Shown: one piece after another, positions 59,298-64,000 of the stretch
Numbering within the stretch: position 1 is the stretch's first letter
Layout of the letters: each line of letters begins with the position of its first letter
Source: Streptacidiphilus albus JL83
Lineage (GTDB): Bacteria > Actinomycetota > Actinomycetes > Streptomycetales > Streptomycetaceae
Direction of reading: 5' to 3'
NCBI RefSeq assembly: GCF_000744705.1
Contig: NZ_JQML01000001.1
Coordinates: forward strand, 8,814,017 to 8,878,016
Length of the DNA: 64,000 nt
The notes under the pieces: model-generated
The model's database searches: none
What the model saw: the letters and a program-made list of their open reading frames with translations, nothing else
Told to the model about the DNA's origin: nothing
Made by a program: the position numbers and the translations under genes

Positions 59298-59821
59298 ATC
59301 ACTCCAATGAAGGCGGGGCAGAAACGGCCGCGACGAAGCGGAGGGCCGGCGGTCGACGGACCGCGGGTCCCCGATCGCCCAGGGGGCCGGGGGTGCTCGG
59401 GGGCGGTCGCTGACCGGGCCCGCCCGAGCGGGGAGGAGCGCGGATGGCGCGCGAGCGAACCTGGGTGGTTCCGACTCACGGTGCCGCGCTCAGCAGGCGT
59501 CTCGTTCGCCTGCTCCACCACCGTCACACGCAGATGTGGTTGGAACAAGAAAATATGGGCAGAAGTGCCAGAGGCCACATTCACCTTGAAAGCGACATCC
59601 TGCCCATCCGGCTGTCCCGGAGGCGGCGCCGGCCCTTGCGGCGCAAGGGGGAGGCGGGGTCGGAGCGGCATCCGACGGCGTCCGCCGTCGGCCGGGCGGT
59701 GTGGCGCCGGTCACCGGCGCAGCGCCGGAGGTCGACCCCGGCGGGCCACCACGGAACGTGCCCGATCGGCCACCGGCCGTCGCCGGGCCGGGCTTCGGCT
59801 ACCTGCCCGGTAGCTGTCCGC
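59298..59821 (-). promoter_or_regulatory. Gene-free leader region of the transglycosylase gene
   Basis: This 524-base interval has no supported gene. Read on the minus strand it contains an AT-richer zone at about 59525-59595 that could be the promoter. A perfect 7-bp hairpin lies at 59493-59513 (GCAGGCG / CGCCTGC, 7-base loop), then about 190 bases of GC-rich leader to the ATG. Cell-wall hydrolase genes in this group often have long regulatory leaders, some with c-di-AMP riboswitches. I could not match that consensus here. Confidence 0.35.
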
Positions 59822-61198
59822 TCACGGACGGTAGGGCAGGGCGGGGACGGTGAAGCAGTTGGTGTCCATGTCCGGGACCTGGGTCACCCAGGCGCCGCCC
59901 TGCCAGCGGGCCACATTGAGGCAGGCGTGCTGCGGCCCGGTCGGCGGCGGCTCGGCCACGAAGTCGGTCGGGATCAGCAGCCGGTGCGCGTCGTACAGCT
60001 GATCCCGCGTCATGTAGCGGTCCAGGCAGGCCCGGTCGACCTGGGCTCCGCAGGATCCGGCCGCGTCGGTGAACCACTGGGCCGCCGCCCAGCCTTCGAG
60101 CTCCCACTGCGACAACAGCGGCTCCCGGGACGGGTAGTAGCGGCGCATCGCCGCTCGGAAGGCGGCCACGGCCGGGTACCGGACGTCCTCGTAGGAGCGG
60201 CTGTCGGAGGTCACCCAGAGCGCGTCCAGGCAGCCGGGGACGCCGCTGTAGTCCGATCCGGCCCGGGCGGACCAGTTCTGCACATTGGTGACCTTCGCCG
60301 CCACCGACACCCCCGCCGAAGCCATCGCCCGGCACAGGGCGACATTGCCCTGGGTGTCCAGCGCGTCCATCAGCAGCCGGGTCCCGGCGGCCTTCATCCC
60401 GGCGGCCACGGCGGCGAAGTTCGGCAGCGCGAAGTCCACCGTCTCGTTCAGCACGCGGTAGCCCTCCGCCCGCAGCCCCTGGACCAGTTGCGCGGCGTAG
60501 CCGGCCGAGGCGGCCTGGTTGTAGGAGACCACGGCCGCGTCGTGCAGCCCGAGTCGCTGCTCGAACCAGCGGTAGACCTCGGTGGTCTGGTACTCGACGC
60601 CGTTCCAGCCGACCGACCGGCCGTTCCTCGGCTCCGAGCTGCCGTAGATCTGGTAGAGGTGCGGGTACTGGTCGTAGGCGCTGCCGATCGGCTGGCCGCC
60701 GATGTCGGGCACCCCCTGGGCGCTGACGTAGGGCGCGCCCGCGTAGTCGAACGCGGTGGTCGCCACCAGCGCCACCGCGTGGTCCCGGTCGATCAGCTGG
60801 TGGACGCAGGTCTGGTTGTCGCCGCCGTCGCCGCTGTCGTCGCAGAGCACGGCCCGGACCGGGTGGCCGTTCACGCCGCCGCCGGCGTCCAGCGCCTGGA
60901 AGAACGCCCGGGCCCCGTAGGAGGGGCCGCTGAAGGTCTCGGTGCCGAGGACGCTGCTGATCGAGGCGACGATGCCCACGGTGATCGGCGCCGCCGGGGC
61001 CGCCGGTCCCGAGGCCGCCGGGCGGGCGCCGCCGAAGTCGCGGACCGGCAGCCTGCTGCCGCAGCCGGCCAGCGCGGACGGCAGCAGGGCCGCCAGCAGG
61101 GCCGCCGGCAGCAGCGCGGCCGGGACCGGCGTCCACGCCCTCCGCCTCGGCCGGGGCCGGGCCTTCGGCCGGGCGGCCCGGTTCCCGTGCCCGGTCAG
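59822..61198 (-). CDS. Branched-chain amino acid-type ABC transporter substrate-binding lipoprotein
   Basis: A 458-residue protein. A basic N-terminus is followed by LLPAALLAALLPSALAGC, a lipobox. The mature part is a periplasmic-binding-protein type I fold: ITVGIVASISSVLGTETFSG, AFFQALDAGGGVNGHPVRAV, CVHQLIDRDHAVALVA and NVQNWSARAGSDYSGVPGC. No ATG or GTG lies in frame before the signal peptide; a CTG at 61198 overlapping the upstream TGA (CTGA) is the best guess. It probably works with the LivHM-type permease gene at 62433. Confidence 0.8.
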   Translation of the reverse strand: MTGHGNRAARPKARPRPRRRAWTPVPAALLPAALLAALLPSALAGCGSRLPVRDFGGARPAASGPAAPAAPITVGIVASISSVLGTETFSGPSYGARAFFQALDAGGGVNGHPVRAVLCDDSGDGGDNQTCVHQLIDRDHAVALVATTAFDYAGAPYVSAQGVPDIGGQPIGSAYDQYPHLYQIYGSSEPRNGRSVGWNGVEYQTTEVYRWFEQRLGLHDAAVVSYNQAASAGYAAQLVQGLRAEGYRVLNETVDFALPNFAAVAAGMKAAGTRLLMDALDTQGNVALCRAMASAGVSVAAKVTNVQNWSARAGSDYSGVPGCLDALWVTSDSRSYEDVRYPAVAAFRAAMRRYYPSREPLLSQWELEGWAAAQWFTDAAGSCGAQVDRACLDRYMTRDQLYDAHRLLIPTDFVAEPPPTGPQHACLNVARWQGGAWVTQVPDMDTNCFTVPALPYRP

Positions 61199-61785
61199 GA
61201 GCAGCCGGGCACGGCGGCCCCGCCGTTGCCGAGCTTGACCAGGCTGCAGAGGGTGTTGTCGGCCACCTTCCAGGTGACGCCGCTGAGCACGGCCTTCCCG
61301 GCCGCGTTCGGCAGCGCCGGCTTGCCGCTCTGGCACAGGTTGAAGGTGACGTTCGCGCTGGTCGCGCCGGTGAAGGCGACGCCGGTCACGGTGGCGGTGG
61401 CCTTGGCCGCGAGCGGGTTGCCGGCGAAGCCCTTGAGCACCGGGGCGAACAGGGCGCCGTTCTGCAACAGGCCGATCCTGGTGTCGGTGGGCGTGGTCGG
61501 GTCGAAGAACTCCTGGAAGGTGGTCGCGATCTGCTTGCCCGCGGCGGTCGGGTCCGCCGGTCCGGTGCCGGTCACGGTCGGCGTGCCGATGCTGCCGCAC
61601 TCCGAGGCCATCGAGGTCGAGGTGCCGGACCCCGTCGGGCCGCTGGACGTCGCGGCGGGAGTGCTGCTCGCCGACGCCGTCGAGCCGCCGCCACTGCTGC
61701 TGCAGGCCGTGGCCGTCAGTAGGACGGCTGCCCCGAACAGCGCGACCGGGGTGTAGCCGCGTAGCACTGCGGAGCTGTTGACCAT
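61195..61785 (-). CDS. Lipoprotein of unknown function
   Basis: A 196-residue lipoprotein: YTPVALFGAAVLLTATACSS has the lipobox at ATAC, then a Ser/Thr/Gly linker. A compact domain follows (IATTFQEFFDPTTPTDTRIG, KATATVTGVAFTGATSANVT, LSGVTWKVADNTLCSLVKLG), a fold seen in low-molecular-weight antigen MTB12-like mycobacterial proteins; this is a suggestion only. The ATG at 61785 follows GAGGG. It is coupled to the substrate-binding protein gene. Confidence 0.75.
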   Translation of the reverse strand: MVNSSAVLRGYTPVALFGAAVLLTATACSSSGGGSTASASSTPAATSSGPTGSGTSTSMASECGSIGTPTVTGTGPADPTAAGKQIATTFQEFFDPTTPTDTRIGLLQNGALFAPVLKGFAGNPLAAKATATVTGVAFTGATSANVTFNLCQSGKPALPNAAGKAVLSGVTWKVADNTLCSLVKLGNGGAAVPGCS

Positions 61786-61924
61786 GGAGCCCTCACCATC
61801 CGACTCGGTGTTCCCTCCGACGCCTCCGGCACCGGCTGTCCCGTAGGCTATCGGTAACCCGGCGTGGTCGCACGGCAACTGTACGTGTCGCGGCGCTCGG
61901 ACGAGCCGATCGACAGGGGAGCTG

Positions 61925-62428
61925 ATGACGGGCCCGCGCCCTTCGGCCGAGCGGGCGGTGGCGGCGCTGCGCACGCTCGGTCCCTACCTGGGGTGGATCT
62001 GCTGCGCCGCCGGCGCGCTGCTCTGCGCGCTCGGCTGGTACGGGGTCTCCGGGGAGGTCTACGCCGCCCGGCAGATCCCCTACCTGGCGTCGGCGACCGC
62101 CCCCGGCACGGCGCTGATCGTCGGCGGACTGGTGCTGCTGGCCGGGCGCGACCGGGGTCGGGACGGCGGCCCGGGCCCGGAACGGCTGCGGCGGCAGGTC
62201 GCGGAGCTGCACGGCCTGCTGACCGAGCCCGCGCCGGAGACGGCCGGAGCCGGCACCGGAGCCGGGGGAGCGGAGGAGGCGCTGCTGGCGGTGGCCGGCG
62301 GGAGCACCTACCACCGGGCCGACTGCCCGCTGGTGGCGGGCGACCGCGACCCCCGGCCGGTCACCCCCGCCGAGGCCGCCCAACGCGGGCTGCGCCCGTG
62401 CCCGCTGTGCGACCCGCCGGCGGTCTGA
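61925..62428 (+). CDS. Two-helix membrane protein with C-terminal Cys metal-binding-like motif
   Basis: A 167-residue protein. Two helices (YLGWICCAAGALLCALGWYG, APGTALIVGGLVLLAGRD) are followed by a charged linker and a C-terminal YHRADCPLVAG, then GLRPCPLCDPPAV. That C-terminus resembles the first zinc-binding part of Ada-type metal-binding domains (HxxxC ... PCxxC). It ends 4 bases before the permease gene and is probably co-transcribed. The role may be accessory to the transporter; no family is certain. Confidence 0.7.
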   Translation: MTGPRPSAERAVAALRTLGPYLGWICCAAGALLCALGWYGVSGEVYAARQIPYLASATAPGTALIVGGLVLLAGRDRGRDGGPGPERLRRQVAELHGLLTEPAPETAGAGTGAGGAEEALLAVAGGSTYHRADCPLVAGDRDPRPVTPAEAAQRGLRPCPLCDPPAV

Positions 62429-62432
62429 GCGG

Positions 62433-64000
62433 ATGGCCGCGCCGCTGCTGCTCGACCTCGCCCTCGCCGGGATCACCGTGGGCAGCGCCGCCGCGCTGTC
62501 CGGCATCGGACTGGTGGTCTGCTACCGCGCCACCGGCGTGCTCAACCTGGCCCAGGGCGCGGTCGCCATGGTCACCGCCTACGCGCTGCGGCAGACCGTG
62601 GTGGTCTGGCACTGGCCCCGGGTCCTGGCCATCGCCTGCTGCGTGCTGGTGTTCGCCCCCGGACTGGGCGTGCTGATGGACGTCGCGGTGTTCCGGCGGC
62701 TCCAGCGCCGCAGCGCCGGCACCGCCGAGACCCTGGTCGCCGGGATCGGGGTGTTCGTGCTGCTGGTCGGCGCGGCGGCGCTGCTCTGGGGACTGACCCC
62801 GCTCGGCGACGCGCCGGTGGTGGTGGGGTCGACCCTGCTGCTGGTCGCCCCCGGTGGACTGCGGCTGACCGCCGACACCGTCGTCGAGCTCGGCGCCGTG
62901 CTGCTGATCACCGCCGGGGTCGCCGCCGTGGACCGCTGGACGCCCTTCGGCACCACGGTCCGCGCCGTGGTCGACAACCGCCGGCTCGCCGAGCTCTCCG
63001 GCCTGGACGCCGACCGGGTGTCCTCGGTGGGCTGGGCCTTCGGCGCGTTCACGGCCGGCCTCACCGGCGTGCTGCTCGCGCCCGGCCTCCGGCTCGACCC
63101 CTACGGGCTGCCGCTGCTGGTCATGGAGACCATGGCGGTGGCCGTCGCCGCCGGTCTGAGCAGCCTGCCGCTGGCGGTCGCCGCCGCACTGGCTCTCGGC
63201 ATCGGGCAGAGCGAGCTGACGGCCGTTCACCTCACCGGCTGGGCCGAGGCCCTGCTGCAGGCGGTCAGCGCCAACCTGTTCGTGCTGGCCCTGGTCGCGG
63301 CCGTGCTGATCCCCGGCCGGCTCACCGGCCCGGGCACCACTGACCCGGAGCCGCTGCCCTCCGAGGACCGGACCCACGCCGTCCCCGGCGGCGCCCTCAG
63401 GCTGACCGGGGCCCTGGTGATGCTGATCGGTCCGCTGGCGCTGCGCGAGGACGACCTCCGGCTGCTGCTCCCCGGCCCGGGGCTGGGGCTGGTCCTGCTC
63501 TCGCTGGTCGTGGTCACCGGCTACGGCGGGCAGATCTCGCTCGGCCAGGCCGGGTACGCCGGGCTGGGCGCGCTGCTGACCGGGGCGTTCGCCGGGGGCG
63601 CCGTACCCGGGCTGCCCGCCCTGTCGGCCCCGCTCTCGCTGCTGCTGGCGGTGCTGGTCACCGCCCCGTTCGGACTGCTGGTCGGCCGGCCGGCCATCCG
63701 CCGGCGCGGACTCGCGCTGGCGCTGGCCACCTTCGCGGTCGGCACCGCGATCAACCGACTCGTCTTCCAACAGCCCTTCTTCACCTCCGGACTGCTGCTG
63801 GACCGGACCGGGGCCTGGGCCGACGACCGCGCCTTCTACGCGGTCGAACTGCTGCTGCTGGGGGCGGCGCTGCTGCTGGTGCGGGCGCTGCGGAAGGGCC
63901 GGACCGGCAGGGCGCTGGGCGCCGTGCGCGACCACGAGCCGGCCGCCCGCGCCGCCGGGGCGAACGTGCCCCGGCTCAAGCTGCTGGCCTTCACCGTCGG
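62433..64000 (+). CDS. Fused LivH-LivM-type ABC permease, partial at right edge
   Basis: 522 codons are visible. The first ~290 residues are a LivH-like permease (LALAGITVGSAAALSGIGLV, RATGVLNLAQGAVAMVTAYA, FRRLQRRSAGTAETLVAGIG). A second, LivM-like half begins near residue 320 (VVVTGYGGQISLGQAGYAGL, VGRPAIRRRGLALALATFAV). Normally these are two genes; here they are one chain, as in some actinobacterial transporters that may also carry an ATPase domain further on. The likely substrate is an amino acid or urea, by family. The binding-protein gene lies 1.2 kb upstream on the other strand. Confidence 0.87.
   Translation, partial: MAAPLLLDLALAGITVGSAAALSGIGLVVCYRATGVLNLAQGAVAMVTAYALRQTVVVWHWPRVLAIACCVLVFAPGLGVLMDVAVFRRLQRRSAGTAETLVAGIGVFVLLVGAAALLWGLTPLGDAPVVVGSTLLLVAPGGLRLTADTVVELGAVLLITAGVAAVDRWTPFGTTVRAVVDNRRLAELSGLDADRVSSVGWAFGAFTAGLTGVLLAPGLRLDPYGLPLLVMETMAVAVAAGLSSLPLAVAAALALGIGQSELTAVHLTGWAEALLQAVSANLFVLALVAAVLIPGRLTGPGTTDPEPLPSEDRTHAVPGGALRLTGALVMLIGPLALREDDLRLLLPGPGLGLVLLSLVVVTGYGGQISLGQAGYAGLGALLTGAFAGGAVPGLPALSAPLSLLLAVLVTAPFGLLVGRPAIRRRGLALALATFAVGTAINRLVFQQPFFTSGLLLDRTGAWADDRAFYAVELLLLGAALLLVRALRKGRTGRALGAVRDHEPAARAAGANVPRLKLLAFTV

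Noticed and set aside
59298..59821. c-di-AMP (ydaO-type) riboswitch upstream of the transglycosylase gene
   Set aside because: The expected conserved sequence blocks could not be found by eye on the minus strand; listed only as a leader region.
59444..61756. 770-codon + strand frame over the substrate-binding protein gene
   Set aside because: It is antisense to a clear binding-protein frame with lipobox and has no motifs of its own.

Overview
The window is high-GC actinobacterial DNA, most like Streptomyces and its relatives. Coding sequence is strongly GC-biased at third codon positions, start codons are often GTG, stop/start overlaps are common, and it carries an ergothioneine operon and a DUF3099 protein. 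I cannot name the genus.

1-27.5 kb: a non-ribosomal peptide gene cluster, almost all on the + strand. The left edge holds the start of a minus-strand gene encoding only the C-terminal lobe of a condensation domain. After a divergent promoter region comes a tightly coupled precursor operon: a B12-dependent glutamate (methylaspartate) mutase pair, a stand-alone class II aminoacyl-tRNA-synthetase-like enzyme of the asparagine-synthetase type, a glutamate-synthase-like FMN barrel, SbnA- and SbnB-like enzymes for 2,3-diaminopropionate (Dap), and an MFS exporter. Three NRPS genes follow, giving five modules: (degenerate PCP)-C-A-T-C-A-T / C-A-T-C-A-T-E / C-A-T-TE. Reading specificity residues by eye, A2 looks Ser/Dap-like and A3, A4 and A5 share one Asn/Asp-like code (DLTKVGEVA). 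The simplest reading is a pentapeptide X-Dap-Asx*-D-Asx*-Asx*, where Asx* may be 3-methyl-Asp or 3-methyl-Asn. No MbtH protein, phosphopantetheinyl transferase or pathway regulator is visible in the window.

27.5-40.6 kb: a patchy region of secreted proteins and decayed genes. It contains two secreted proteins with a GHExxE centre (one with lectin-like propeller repeats, one with Ig-like and jelly-roll domains), a small inhibitor-like lipoprotein, a LuxR-type response regulator beside a histidine kinase that has lost its kinase core, an intact OmpR-type two-component pair, small membrane proteins, a flavin reductase and several gene relics (transposase, tannase, GntR regulator, oxidoreductase).

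40.6-51.9 kb: mostly ordinary chromosomal genes. These are VOC proteins, a FUSC transporter, a PaaI thioesterase, DUF3099, an MpaB-type oxygenase divergent from its likely TetR repressor, glutaminase, an asparaginase-type Ntn hydrolase, a SpoIIE phosphatase, a VapBC-like toxin-antitoxin pair with a perfect operator palindrome, and a PRC-barrel protein.

51.9-64 kb: the ergothioneine operon egtA-egtB-egtC-egtD on the minus strand. egtC and egtD are fused in frame and egtB carries a one-base frameshift. Then come a DHA2-type exporter, a VOC protein, a secreted transglycosylase, and a branched-chain-amino-acid-type ABC system (substrate-binding lipoprotein, a second lipoprotein, and a LivH-LivM fused permease cut by the right edge).
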